The translations under genes and the position numbers were made by a program. A stretch of 64,000 nt of DNA from NCBI GenBank assembly GCA_033032865.1, contig JAWHQI010000040.1:6059001-6123000 (forward strand), read 5' to 3'. This document shows positions 33,768 to 44,818 of this stretch, in pieces (within the stretch, counting starts at the first letter, position 1; every line of letters starts with the position of its first letter). The DNA is from Dactylorhiza incarnata. Lineage: Eukaryota > Streptophyta > Magnoliopsida > Asparagales > Orchidaceae. The notes below the pieces were generated by a model. It searched no databases. It was not told the origin of the DNA and was given only the letters and a program-made list of their open reading frames with translations.

Positions 33768-35517
33768 CACCCCCATACTTAACCATTTGCTCGTCCCGAG
33801 CAAATCATCTCTCCGTGGACTACAAAATATCTAGCTGGCTTAGTAATTACAAAATAGAGTACTACGTGAAATCAAATACTCACGCCTGTAGAAAATATAG
33901 TAGACAAACTTTTTAACTATTACGTAATTTATATATTTTGCATAGCGTATCAAAATATTATTTTTACTCAAAAGCGGAATCAAGGTGAATCAATCATTCA
34001 CGCAAAGGAAGAAAGCAGACGGACCACTCAGTGGTGCATTGCCAAAGACCGAGGCTCGGGACCACCGCCAAAGGAATCCACCAATGTCAGGGCCATATGC
34101 TTTTCCCGTTCACACTCTCTCCACGGCGCTAGCATGACTCAAGCGCGAATCCGTAGGACTTACGGATAAAAATGGGGCTTGGGTTTAGGTGAGGTAAACA
34201 AGTGATAAAAAGGAAGGCTCATGCACTAAACCCACAGAGCATACACAAACAATGATCTCATCAACTCCCAAAAACACGCGCGAGTGCACCGCACCCCCAG
34301 ACTTAGAATTGACTACATGGGTGCGTGCACCACCCACTCCAAACAACAACAATGATAAAAAGATCAACAATTAAACTATCTCTTTTCCCCAAATTTTTAC
34401 ACAATTTTCTCTTTTTCATTTATAACTTCTTTTTCCTTTTTTCTTCTTTCTTTTTCATTTCAGCATAAAAACAATAAGCATAGCCACAATTTCTCAAAAA
34501 TAGGTCACCACATCACACCACCACAAAAATAAACACGAAGTGCAAAATAAAGCTCAAAACGGATGTGCGACTATGATAAGATTTTAGGCTTTAGCAAGGT
34601 GAAAGTGGAGGTGAATCAAGAGAAGGGTAGGCACAAAGGGGCTAATAAGGGCAGACACTAGGAATGATACAAAGCTCAACCGGGCCAAAATAATGGCCTA
34701 CATCACGCTCATGCTCGACTAACCATGCACCAATGCTTCGAGAGTCACTTGAGGCAAGTACTTAGCCACCGAGAGAGATGATCCATCCTCCCGACTCGAG
34801 CAATACGAGGCTAGTGACGGCCACACACCTCCATATGCTACCGTTTGATTCCACCCGATTCACCACTTTTGAGTAATATAAACAATGTTTACACTAATAG
34901 AAATAATATAATTTCACGAGTATACAGAAAAAGTAAACATACACTATTTCTACACAGCACATGAGCACTCGATTAGGAGCACTGCATGAGTTTCGTACTA
35001 CTCTATCTCAAAATCCTAAGCCAACATCGTTATTTTACCGTATGCACAAAAGAGAAACATCTACTCAAGATGCGCTAGCGATTAAGTGCACTCTAAAGTG
35101 GGTGCATGGTGTGCAAAGAAATGACCTAAGAAAAATAAAATAAAATTCTAGTATGCTGTGCTTTGAGTGTGTGCACAGGTACACACATCGTACTCCCAAC
35201 CCCCAGACTTAAATAAAGCGCAGGATATGAATATACTTTCAGCACGAAATTAAAATGAGGATTAAGGAGGAAGCGTTACCCATTCTCAGAAAAGAGCATA
35301 CAGAAGATTGGCGCTAATTTTTGGGAGAGAAATCCAAGTCCGCCACCACGAAAATCACCACCCTACAAAAAGTAAGTACCACGCAAAAGCAGATATATAA
35401 TATAAGTTAGCGGATTAAAATAGAATAGCACAATTAGGTTGTCTCCCATTAGCCCTTTTCTTTACCGTCCTTAGGGTTTGACCAAATACCTGTTTTAGCA
35501 ATAATAATCAAGTGTTT
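33768..35517 (-). other. Athila 3' non-coding internal region
   Basis: This is the long region between the protease ORF and LTR A. It begins (minus strand) after the ORF and ends in a purine-rich tract before TGATGAG. No ORF with recognisable domains. LTR-proximal 280 bp are repeated at 39636-39912. Confidence 0.7.
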
Positions 35518-35626
35518 TTAACAAAAGCAAAACTGTAAATAAAGGAAGATCACACATTCCACCTCGGAACAGCACAAAACAAAAACTAGTAGAGAAAAAG
35601 AAGAGCGGCCAAGGGTCAACCACGCC

Positions 35627-36463
35627 TCAGCTATACGCTGATTTGTGATGATCCTCCCCCGCCACATGAGAAAGGGAAGAGGTGAAATATTTTGGGCCCA
35701 AGGGAGAGTCCTCTCCCCTGCCCCACGCCTCTTCTTTCTCACGATGGAGGGCGAACCTGCGAGCCTTGTGCTCCAATCTTTCCCGCTTGATTTTTTTCAA
35801 AGTAGGCGATCGCCAACGAGCATCAGATGCTCGCTCAGAAAAAGTTTTAGTATCACCATCCTCAACGTGGGGCTTCATTTCCTCACCCCCTGTTGGTGAA
35901 AGATCTGCCCAACATACCTGTTTTACAGTTTTACAATTATTGTTCGAACATATAGAAGTTTCTGACGATTCATCATTTGCCATATAGGCAGCAACAACAG
36001 TTCCAATCTTCCACTCCCGCGGAATTCCGCATCTCTCCACAACAGTATCCACATCAGTTTCCTCCACGATTTCTTCGACGCCTTTGCTCCTCTCGACACA
36101 TAATTCGCTGTCCTCAACAATACTGGAACTATCATCAGATACCAACAAGTATATATCAGGAACTAATTCAGGCTCATCATTAGCTTTAGTGATAATGGGA
36201 AGGGGTAGATGGTGTTCAACCTTATAAGATAAGGTTGCATGCCCATCAGTAAAATGCAGGGTTGCCCCACTCTCTTTCAAGAAGGGAACACCCAAAATAG
36301 GGATAAAATCGTTTTCCATGGGTCCCAAAACCTGGAAGTCAGTGATGACAACCATCCCATCCACACCAACGTAAACATCTTTCACCTCACCTTCTGTCTT
36401 AACCACATCACCATTAGCCAACACTAGTGAAGTCCGATCGTCCGTTTTCATATTCAAGTTCAA
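35627..36463 (-). CDS. Athila-type aspartic protease ORF (open, 278 codons)
   Basis: This uninterrupted minus-strand frame has LVLANGDVVKTEGEVKDVYV, then GMVVITDFQVLG and DFIPILGVPFLKESGATLHF. These are the flap and hydrophobic blocks of the retropepsin-like protease of Athila/Tat elements. The upstream active-site D-S/T-G seems to lie in the adjoining frame (DSGSSRNILAL-type sequence at about plus 36490-36510), so the ORF may lack the catalytic Asp. An acidic stretch, then a basic tail (KKIKRERLEHKARRFALHRE) fills the C-terminal half. RT and integrase are absent. It may be part of a Gag-Pro polyprotein of a non-autonomous element; an independent role is not supported. Confidence 0.6.
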   Translation of the reverse strand: MNLNMKTDDRTSLVLANGDVVKTEGEVKDVYVGVDGMVVITDFQVLGPMENDFIPILGVPFLKESGATLHFTDGHATLSYKVEHHLPLPIITKANDEPELVPDIYLLVSDDSSSIVEDSELCVERSKGVEEIVEETDVDTVVERCGIPREWKIGTVVAAYMANDESSETSICSNNNCKTVKQVCWADLSPTGGEEMKPHVEDGDTKTFSERASDARWRSPTLKKIKRERLEHKARRFALHREKEEAWGRGEDSPLGPKYFTSSLSHVAGEDHHKSAYS

Positions 36464-36520
36464 CTTCTCAACATCTTGTAGAGCAAGAATGTTGCGAGAC
36501 GATCCAGAATCGCATAGTGC

Positions 36521-38000
36521 TTAAGTATCAACATCATTGATTTTGTAATCAACTACACACGTGTTCTTATGGCAACCATCCACATCCCAAACGCTCTTTC
36601 CTTTCTCCCGGGGATTTTTTTCAGTATTGCTAGGGAGAGCGCCATGAGTGCGCTCGGAGAGCACCTGGGCCAGTTGGCCTAATTGTGTCTCCAGGTTTCT
36701 CATGGATGCCGTCTGATTGGCCATATTAGTTTGGGCCAGTTCTACGAACTTCTCCATCATCTCTTCTAGAGCGCTCGTCCTGTGATTGGCCATATTGGAT
36801 CGGTGCAGTTTGAGTATAACTCGGCTGTGATGGTCGCGGCTGGCTTTCGGAGGCTTGAGCATCAAACTGATGCTGGCCCCCTTGCCATCGTTGGCCAGGA
36901 GTGTTCTGGTTCCATGAGAAATTCGGGCGATTTCTCACACCCGGGTTATACACATTATTAAATGGCACCGATCAGTTTTGACTATTTAAGAAATTGACAC
37001 TCTCATCATAAGAGATATTTGAAAAAATCAGCGGATTGCTCACCTGCGGGGCACTCGTAGGCATGGTGCCCGGGGTGACATGAGATTGCCATAATCTGAG
37101 CAGGGGGGAGTTGATCTTGATAGCATCACCATATTATCCGAAGCCTGCTGTGTAGTCTTCCTCGATGGCGTGACTGCATTCACCTCAAATAGATTCCTGG
37201 CACCCCTCGGTTCTTTTCTTCCAGCAGTCCAGTATGTGCTATGTGAAGCAGTATAAAGCCTCGTCTGGAGTCAGATTCATTATTGTTCCTCCCGCAGCAG
37301 CGTGATCATCGGCCTATAGTTTGGTTCAACAGCAAAATAAAAAATTTCTACTACATTCCAGGGCTCACAACCATGTTGCGGACATCTGCGCAGCAGCTCA
37401 ACAAATCTTTCCCATGCTTCAGATAAGGATTCTTGATCAAGCTATCTAAATGTAGCTATCTCCTGCCGTACATTCACTATCTTGTCCACCGGGTGGAACT
37501 TTGACGAAAGAGCATCCCAAATAGCAGCGGCCCCAGGGTGATAGTGTGCAACCATGCTTTGGCTTTGTCCCGAAGAGAAAAAGAGAACATTCTGAGCTTA
37601 ACCACATCGTCGGTGATCCCGACATAGCGGAATGTACTACAGATTTCTGAGAATTCAGCAAGATGAAGATGGGGGTCTTCACTCGGCAACCTTGAAAACT
37701 GGGTGTTATTTCGAATCATATTCAGGATGGCCGGCTTGATCTCGAATTGGTTATTAGCAATGGCCGGGCCAAACCCTGGGTAGACACTTCCCACCGTAGG
37801 GGCAGTGAAGTCACGCATCGTTCACACATGAGGACAAACCTCTTCCTATTCATCAAGAATTCGATCACCTTGGCCATTAGTAACTTGGCCCATAACATCA
37901 ATTCTTTCTCTTTCCCTTGCAACTTCCTCACGCAGACGAGCTCTCTTTGCCCGTTCAGTCTCTAGATTGACACCTTGAAGTTCACCTGGATTCTGTCCTT
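36521..38000 (-). pseudogene. Athila-type gag, copy 1
   Basis: The minus-strand start MEGQNPGELQGVNLETERAK (about 38000) is followed by stops near 37850 and 37830. The capsid-like block is then open (37818-37477): MRDFTAPTVGSVYPGF, NNQFEIKPAILNMI, EDPHLHLAEFSEIC, VVKLRMFSFSLRDKAKAWLH. Later parts are NPGVRNRPNFSWNQNTPGQR and ASMRNLETQLGQLAQVLSER, GALPSNTEKNPREKG (36968-36521). Frameshifts separate the blocks. This is the classic Athila/Tat gag layout. Confidence 0.85.
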
Positions 38001-38114
38001 CCATAACACAAAAGAAACAAAACAATCAAAAGATCACAACACACTTACAACAATTTTCCTGATAGAGAGAAACACACGACAGTTGCACTCCCCCCGATAA
38101 CGGTGCCAAAAACT

Positions 38115-39635
38115 TGATGCGCAAACGACAAGTGCACCGCTCGCTCAAGTAATAAAGATGGGAGTAAGTCCCCAAGTATCGATCTCTCGAGGAGTGCAAG
38201 TTGGGGTATGAGTTTCCTATTCAGAAAAAGAATTGTAAGTGCAATACGAACCAAATGAGAATTTTGTGATTGGGTTCCTACGCTACAAACAAGAAATAAA
38301 ATGCGGGTCGCCTTCACCACGTCGCTTGGGTGGATTACCCAAATGGGTGATGGGGTGGATGGAAGAACAATGAGGGTCGCAATCACCTCCTCGCCAAGCA
38401 CGCTCCTAGCAATTGCTGGGACGACACGAACACAACAAGCAGCAGTACAAGGATGAAAACTAGGCACACCACTAAAGTAAAAACCACAAGATTAACCACA
38501 TAGACATGTTTAACATAATGAAGCAATGTTAGGATTTTTACACATCACAATAACATCCCACAATTTCCTTATCCATTCCACAATAAAGGAAGGAGGAAAG
38601 AGATACAACCGTGCGTACAAAGTCTTGCTGGGATTCACGGTCGGAATCAAGGGTTGTCAGGCCTTGTCCGAGCTCGGTCCACGACTGACGTCCGGGGTAT
38701 GGAAGGGCTGTCACTTTCTTTTATTGACCCATCTTCTTCGCGGATCTCCGCCAGTAGCAACCTCGCCGGAGAACTTCCCAACTGCAGCGAGAAATGTCTT
38801 GAAACGGAGCTTGAGAGTTGGCGATGATGGCGGTGGCCGAAGACGAAGTCCTAGCCGAAGATTTGCGGAGAAACGGTGGCCGGAACTCTTCTCCCAAGAT
38901 GGAGCTAAGAGGGGCGAAAATGGAGTTTTTCCCGCTCCTCCCGACGGTTCACGATGATGGAAACCTCTTTAGGTCGAAAAAACCTGCGTACTTAAATAGA
39001 GGCGTTAATTTAAGAAACGCACGACCAAAATGCACCACCATGTGCTTGAATCGTGCGATTTAAAGAGATGAACAATGCCTGGAGCTACAGGAAGGTCGTG
39101 TGTTTTTGTTCACACACGAGCGACATGCTCGTGCGCGACTAAAAACGCACGGGGTGGGACATGCCACTTATTTTGATGTCATTCAGGTAGGTCGTGCGAT
39201 TACCTTCACACACTATTGGATTCAATCGTGCGTTAAGAAAAACGCACGATGAGCTTCACCACATAGAGTTCTGAGTAAATCACACGATCGCCTCGATCGT
39301 GCGTTAACAATAATCGCACGGTCGTGCGATTTACCGAGACTGCAATTTTTAGCTCAAGGGCACAATCCACCTGCACACATTCAAAATCCAAGCTCCTACC
39401 GCACAGGAAACATAAATAACATCCACAATAAAAGCAAGAACAGGCATTGGGAGCCCCGAAGGCATACCCCCAACACAGAATGCGCAATTGCACACCCCGA
39501 TGGGCGAAAACAGTGCACTAAATGTACAATTCTAACCAAGGCAAATATGAGCGTTTTACAACTAAAAGTATAGTGCACGGGTGAGAAAACAGACCCAGAT
39601 GAGTCCGAAAAACCCTATATAATCCGGACTCATCA
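38115..39635 (-). repeat. Athila LTR B (central, shared)
   Basis: 1521 bp. Minus-strand start TGATGAGTCCGGATTATATA at 39635, end GCGCATCA at 38115, then PBS-like TTTTTGGCACCGTTATCG. TATA at plus 38989-38999. Confidence 0.9.
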
Positions 39636-40312
39636 CACCCCTAGGCTTAACCATTTGCTCGTCCCGAGCAAATCATCTCTCTGTGGACTACAAAACAACT
39701 ATCTGGCTTTGTAATTACAAAATAAAGAACTACGAGAAATCAAATACTCACGCATGTAGAAATTATAGTAGACACTTTAACTATACTACGTAATTTATAT
39801 ATTTCGCATAGCGTATCAAAATATTATTTTTACTCAAAAGCGGAATCAAGGTGAATCAATCAGTCACGCGAAGGAAGAAAGCAGACGGGCCACTCTGTGG
39901 CGCATTACCAAACCATCATATTAAGGATGGCCGGCTTGATCTCGAATTGGTTGTTAACAATGGCCGGGCCAAACTCTGGGTAGACACTTCCCACCGTAGG
40001 GGTAGTGAAGTCACGCATCGTTCGCACACGAGGGCGGACCTCTTCCTGTTCATCAAGAATTCGATTACCTTGGCCATTAGCAACTTGGCCCATAACATCA
40101 ATTCTTTCTCTTTCCCTTGCAGCTTCCTCACGTAAACGAGCTCTCCTTGCCCGTTCAGTCTCTAGATTGACACCTTGAAGTTCACCTGGATTCTGTCCTT
40201 CCATAACACAAAAGAAACAAAACAATCAAAAGACCCCAACACGCTTACAACAATTTTCCTGATAGAGAGAAACACACGACAGTTGCACTCCCCGACAACG
40301 GCGCCAAAAAAA
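39636..40312 (-). mobile_element. deleted Athila internal region 2
   Basis: 677 bp: PBS TTTTTTTGGCGCCGTTGTCG at the right edge, then the gag start (40201-39916; MEGQNPGELQGVNLETERAR...FEIKPAILNM). A jump follows straight into the 3' non-coding segment. Compared with internal region 1, about 3.67 kb (between plus 34053 and 37717) is missing at the junction ATTACCAAACCATCATATT. Confidence 0.88.
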
Positions 40313-41819
40313 TGATGCGCAGACGGCAAGTGCACCGGTCGCTCAAGTAATAAAGATGGGAGTACGTCCCCACTTATCGATCTCTCGAGGAGCGCAAGGG
40401 GTGTGAGTTCCCTTTTCAGAAAAAGAATTGTAAGTGCAATACGAACCAAATGGGGGTTTTGTGATTGGGTTCCTACGCTACAAACACGAAATAAAATGCG
40501 GGCGCCTTCACCGCGTCGCTTGGGTGGATTACCCAATTGGGTGATGGGGTGGATGGATGTACAATGAGGGTCGCAATCACCTCGTCGCCAAGCACGCTCC
40601 TAGCAATGGCTAGGACGACACGAACACAACAGACAGCAGCACAAGGATGAAAACTAGGCACACCACTAAAGTAAAAACCACATGATTAACCACATAGACA
40701 TGATTAACATAATGATGCATCCCATATGATTAGGGTTTTTCACATCACAATAACATCCCACAATTTCATTATCCATAGCACAATAAAGGAAGGAGGAAAG
40801 CGATACAACCGAGCTCACAAAGTCTTGCCCGGATTCACGGTCGGAATTAAGAGTTGTCAGGCCTTGTCCAAGCTCGGTCCACGACTGACGTTCGGGGTAC
40901 GGAAGGGCTGTCACTTTCTTCTATTGACCCGTCTTCTTCGCGGATCTGCGCCGGTAGCAATCTCGCCTGAGAACTTCCCAACTGCAACGAGAAATGTCTT
41001 GAAACGGAGCTTGAGAGTTGGCGATGATGGCCGTGGCCGGAGACGAAGTCCCAGCCGAAGATTTGCGGAGAAATGGTGGTCGGAACTCTGCCCAAGATGG
41101 AGCTAAGAGGGGAGAAAATGGAGCTTTTCCCGCTCCTCCCGTCGGTTCACGATGATGGAATCCTCCTTAGGTCGAAAAAACCTGCGTACTTAAATAGAGG
41201 CGTAATTTAAGAAACGCACGACCAAAACGCACTACCGTGCGATTTAAAGAGACGAACAGTGCCTGAAGCTACAAGAAGGTCGTGCGTTTTTGTCCACGCA
41301 CGAGCGGCATGCTTGTGCGCGACTAAAAACGCATGGGGTAGGACATGCCGCTTATTTTGACTGCATTCAGGTAGGTCGTGCGATTACCTTCACGCACGAT
41401 TGGATTCAATCGTGCGTTAAGAAAAACACAAGATAAGCATCATCACATAAAGTTCTGAGTAAATCGCACGATCGCCTGATTGTGCGTTAACAATAATCGC
41501 ACAGTCGTGCGATTTACCCAGACTGCAATGATCAGCTCAAGGCCACAATCCACCTGCACACATTCAAAACCCAAGCACCTACCGCACAGGAAACATAAAT
41601 AACATCCACAATAAAAGCAAGAACAGGCATGTGGAGACCCCGGAGGCATACCCCCAGCACAGAATGCGCAATTGCACACCCCGATGGGCGATAACAGTGC
41701 ACTAAGTGTACAATTCTAACCAAGGCAAATATGAGCGTTTTACAACTAAAAGTGTAGTGCACGAGTGAGAAAACAGGCCCAGATGAGTCCGAAAAACCCT
41801 ATATAATCCGGACTCATCA
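40313..41819 (-). repeat. Athila LTR C (5' LTR)
   Basis: 1507 bp. Starts at 41819 on the minus strand with TGATGAGTCCGGATTATATA and ends GCGCATCA at 40313, next to the best-preserved PBS TGGCGCCGTTGTCGGGG. TATA at plus 41188-41197. Confidence 0.9.
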
Positions 41820-41824
41820 TCCAC

Positions 41825-42200
41825 CCGATTGCTTACTTTAGCCGTAAGACGGCTCTTCACCACCGGAAGCTGCCCGCCTACGAGCAAGAGCTTATTGGCT
41901 TGTCAAAGGCCGTTCACCACTGACGGCTCTATTTGTGGGGACGTTCCTTTTTTATCCGGACCGATCACTTTAGCCTCAAGTATTTGTTGGAGCAGAGTCT
42001 GACTACGGTGCCCCAACAACGTTGGGTGAGCCGCCTTTTGGGGTATGATTTCCGAGTGGAGTACAAGGCCGACCAATTGAATCGTGCGGCCGACTCTCTC
42101 TCGCCGCGACTCCCCGGATGCTCTCCTCTATGCTATGTACGAGCCCTCACGAGTTCTTCCCCGCCTCAGTCAGGAGATTGATGACTCTCCCTTTCTTCCC
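41825..42200 (+). pseudogene. gypsy RNase H, 3' part
   Basis: The frame resumes with HPIAY, KTALHHRKLPAYEQELIGL and KAVHH, a stop at about 41922, then FFIRTDHFSLKYLLEQSL, QQRWVSRLLGYDFRVEYKAD and NRAADSLSPR. This completes the RNase H interrupted at 32547. Confidence 0.88.
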
Positions 42201-43380
42201 GAGTCGCGACTCCGTATTCAGGAGAGGCATCTACCGCCGAGTTGGAAGATCTGTGATGGCCTTATCCTCTACAAGGATCGCCTCTATTTGGCAGCGACCT
42301 CACCTTTAATCCGTGTCATTCTTGCAGCCGTCCATGATCGCACTCATGAAGGGATCCACAAGACATTTCAATGTGTGCGCGTCGAATTCTTCTGGCCAGG
42401 GCTCAAGCGTAGCGTTCATACCTACATTGCGGAGTGCATCAGCTGTCAGCGCAGCAAAGCGGAAGCTCTCTCCCCAGCCGGTCTACTACAGCCGCAACCA
42501 GTGTCGACACAAATATGGGCCGACATCTCCATGAATTTCATCGAGGGATTGCCTCCATCTCGCAGGTTCAATGCCATCCTTGTAGTGGTGGACCGTTTCT
42601 CCAAGGGGAGCCACTTCATTGCCATGAGCCGACCCATCACAGGACCTGCTGTGGCCCGTATTTTCTTCGATCGAGTGTTTCGTCACCACGGGATGTCGGA
42701 AAGCATCGTGTCCGACAGGGACAAAGTCTTCACTTCCGAGTTTTGGCAGGAGTTGTTCGCACTTTGTGGCACAAAACTGGCCCTCTCCTCCGCATACCAT
42801 CCACAGTCCGATGGCTAGATCGAGGTGGTCAACAGGACCCTCGAGATGTACTTGCGCTGCTTTACGGGGGATCGGCCCAAGGATTGGGCCCGCTGGCTAC
42901 CCTGGGTGGAGTATTGCTACAATACTTCCTACCACACCGCCCTCCAAACCACCCCCTCCACCTTATTTACGGTTGTGAGCCTCCCCGCCTCCTCACGTAT
43001 ATTGCTGCATCGGCCCGCTCTCCCACCGTCGACACAGAGCTCCACACCCGTGACGAGGTTCTTTGCCTCGTACTAGACCGGCTCATTCAGGCTCAAGCAC
43101 GAATGGAGGCTACCTACAACAACAGTCACCGAGTATTATTCTTTGCTCCAGGAGATTGGGTTTGGCTTAAACGCCGTCCCTACCATCAAGCAACCCTCTC
43201 CAAAGGGGCATATCAGAAGTTGGGGCCAAATTCTTCGGACCTTTTGAGATCCTCCACCGCATCGGGGACATGGCTTACCGTCTCCGCCTTGACGACGACG
43301 CGCGAATTCACGATGTCTTTCATGTGTCGCAGCTGAAGCCCTTTGTTGGCGACCCCCCACAACAACTTTGATTTCATTGC
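42201..43380 (+). pseudogene. gypsy integrase
   Basis: The HHCC finger reads HDRTHEGIHKTFQCVR and CISCQRSKAE. The core has WADISMNFIEGLPPS (first Asp), VSDRDKVFTSEFWQELF (second Asp) and YHPQSDG, then a TAG and IEVVNRTLEMYLRCF with the Glu. The C-terminal part needs several frame changes: WARWLPWVEYCYNTSYHTAL, ARMEATYNNSHR, FAPGDWVWLKRRPY and, in another frame, HDVFHVSQLKPFVGD. No chromodomain is seen before the PPT and 3' LTR at 43436. Confidence 0.9.
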
Positions 43381-43435
43381 CACCACCACCACATGACAAG
43401 CTTGAGGACAAGCTTGATGTCGAGCCGTGCGGAGA

Positions 43436-43618
43436 TGTTACAGATCCGCATTGGGGAATCACTTTCAAGCGTCGCGAACCACGGACAATGCGCACTTGAT
43501 CTATCATTAGTATTTCGCATGCTATTTTATTACGTTTAGTACGTTTTTAACCTCAATAGTTGTTAAGCCTTATTGAGGGGGCAAGTTGGTCTTTTACTTT
43601 GATGGTAGGGACTTTGAT
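43436..43618 (+). repeat. gypsy 3' LTR, truncated
   Basis: About 183 bp matching the first part of the 29312 LTR, with a few substitutions. After GATGGTAGGGACTTTGATGG the sequence switches to Helitron coding. No TSD remains on this side. Confidence 0.85.
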
Positions 43619-43830
43619 GGCAAGTTGGCTCTTGACTTAATTGTTATGCCTTGAGAAGGAGAGTATTCAATCGATGATTTAATAAATTTTGTTTTCCCAA
43701 ATATGCAAACTTACGATGTCAGCAGTACCGATGTCGAGTATATGGAGACAAGGGCCTTAATAACTCCATTGAATGAAGATGTTAACAAGTTGAACAAAAA
43801 ATGCAGGATTATGTTCTCGGGCGATATCAC
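43619..43830 (+). pseudogene. Helitron helicase C-terminal part
   Basis: GKLALDLIVMP, a stop, then EGEYSIDDLINFVFPNMQTY and EYMETRALITPLNEDVNKLN are typical of the C-terminal helicase motifs of plant Helitrons. The central helicase motifs between LLQGG (29305) and this point are missing, consistent with the deletion that also removed the gypsy LTR end. Confidence 0.88.
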
Positions 43831-44549
43831 CATTGTTTTAAATGTCCTCCGACATGTCTCCCGACATATCATTTTTTAAGGCAAAACGATATGTTTTTCT
43901 AAAAAAAATAGATTGTCCTTTTGTAAAATATAGGCCAACATGTCCGATTTGTTCCGAAATATCGATGGACACAACTTTTAAATATATCGCCAGCTATTTT
44001 ATTTTATGTTATATTAGTAGACTAGAACATATTAAATCGCCTATGAATATTATATTATGTATGTTAAATCGATTGGACTTATTGTTTCAATTTTTTAACG
44101 TTTTATTCTTACAACCAATTTTGTATAATTGTTTCACAATTTTTTAATTTCATATTTCAAAAAATATGAAAATATTTAATACATTTATTACAAAAAATAT
44201 GAAAATATTTAAATCATCTTTATTTGCAATAAACTTATTGTTATTAAAATAAAATTATTGTATACTATTAAATATATTTACAATGTATCATTATGTATTT
44301 GTTAATAATATTTTATCTTAGATACTATTCGATTTTCTTTCGTAATATAAATGGATAATTTTTTATCTATTTGTTATATTATTTTTCTATTTTTATAAGA
44401 TATAATTATAGTTAGTATACATAAAAATAAAAAATTTATTTATAATACCTCGAAATCTTATATTTTGAAATATCCCCGACATTTCTCCGACTTCCGACAT
44501 TTAAAAACTCAATCTGATATGTCGCCGACATTCGATATTTAAAACATTG
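43831..44549. mobile_element. hAT-like MITE, 8-bp TSD GATATCAC
   Basis: 719 bp with ends CATTGTTTTAAATGTC and, read inward from the right, CAATGTTTTAAATATCG. TSD GATATCAC at 43823-43830 and 44550-44557. Subterminal TGTCGGCGACATATC and TGTCTCCCGACATATC repeats; the interior is very AT-rich with no transposase. An 8-bp TSD and CA-starting ends fit hAT. It splits a Helitron codon run that reads SGDIT...TYYSFDSVSDD across the insertion. Confidence 0.9.
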
Positions 44550-44690
44550 GATATCACAACTTACTACTCTTTTGACTCTGTCTCTGATGATAACCATAAC
44601 TTATACCCCCCACAATTTTTAAACTCTATTAATCCTGGTAATCTACCACTACTCTTTTGACTCTATTCATTCATTACATTTACATGGTTC
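44550..44690 (+). pseudogene. Helitron helicase tail
   Basis: After the hAT TSD the frame continues TYYSFDSVSDDNHNLYPPQF, LNSINPGNLP, the expected next helicase block. It then decays; CTACTCTTTTGACTCT is repeated at 44569 and 44648. The expected PHRL..LK continuation is absent, so Helitron coding ends here. Confidence 0.82.
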
Positions 44691-44818
44691 TTGATGATTA
44701 ATTTTGTATACTCTATCAATTTCACAAATTGTACAGTCATTGTTTCATATAAAACTCACTCATGAGAATTGGACTATAAGCTCAAAAGTACACTATCTTA
44801 CCTAAAAGAGTAAAAGTA

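Larger units (their letters stand above)
32548..41819 (-). mobile_element. tandem Athila-type array: LTR-int-LTR-int-LTR
   Basis: Three LTRs in the same minus-strand orientation lie at 32548-33767 (A), 38115-39635 (B) and 40313-41819 (C). Two internal regions share the middle LTR. Each full LTR reads TGATGAGTCCGGATTATATA...GCGCATCA on the minus strand. The PBS TGGCGCCGTTGTCGGGG follows LTR C (with TGGCACCGTTATCGGGG after B), matching Athila/Tat-type elements. The internal region between C and B is a deletion derivative of that between B and A. The array is embedded in gypsy RNase H. Flanks ACCAA and TCCAC are compatible with a degraded 5-bp duplication of ACCAC. Confidence 0.88.
29312..43618 (+). 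mobile_element. Ty3/gypsy chromovirus-like element in the Helitron helicase
   Basis: The 5' LTR is 29312-29782 (471 bp, TGTTACAGATCC...CCGTAACA), followed by PBS ACTTGGTATCAGAGC. Internal order is gag, protease, RT, RNase H, integrase. The 3' LTR starts at 43436 but matches only about 180 bp before the sequence returns to Helitron coding, so its end and part of the Helitron helicase were deleted. RNase H is interrupted at 32548-41819 by an Athila array. Many stops make the element dead. The IN-end motif HVSQLKPFVGD is typical of Reina-like chromoviruses. I see no intact chromodomain. Confidence 0.88.
12290..44690 (+). mobile_element. Helitron, split by four insertions
   Basis: Pieces of one plus-strand Helitron Rep/helicase coding region lie in order at 12290-12995, 24476-25789, 26968-29311, 43619-43830 and 44550-44690. 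Each break coincides with an element terminus. TAAAT, AGGAG and GATATCAC target duplications join three of the breaks; the gypsy break is a deletion joint. Reading resumes across the insertions in the expected Helitron order: zinc-finger region, Helitron-like N domain, helicase start, then helicase C-terminal motifs. Neither the TC nor the CTRR terminus could be fixed, so the outer limits are those of recognisable coding. Total Helitron-derived sequence is about 5.7 kb. Confidence 0.8.
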
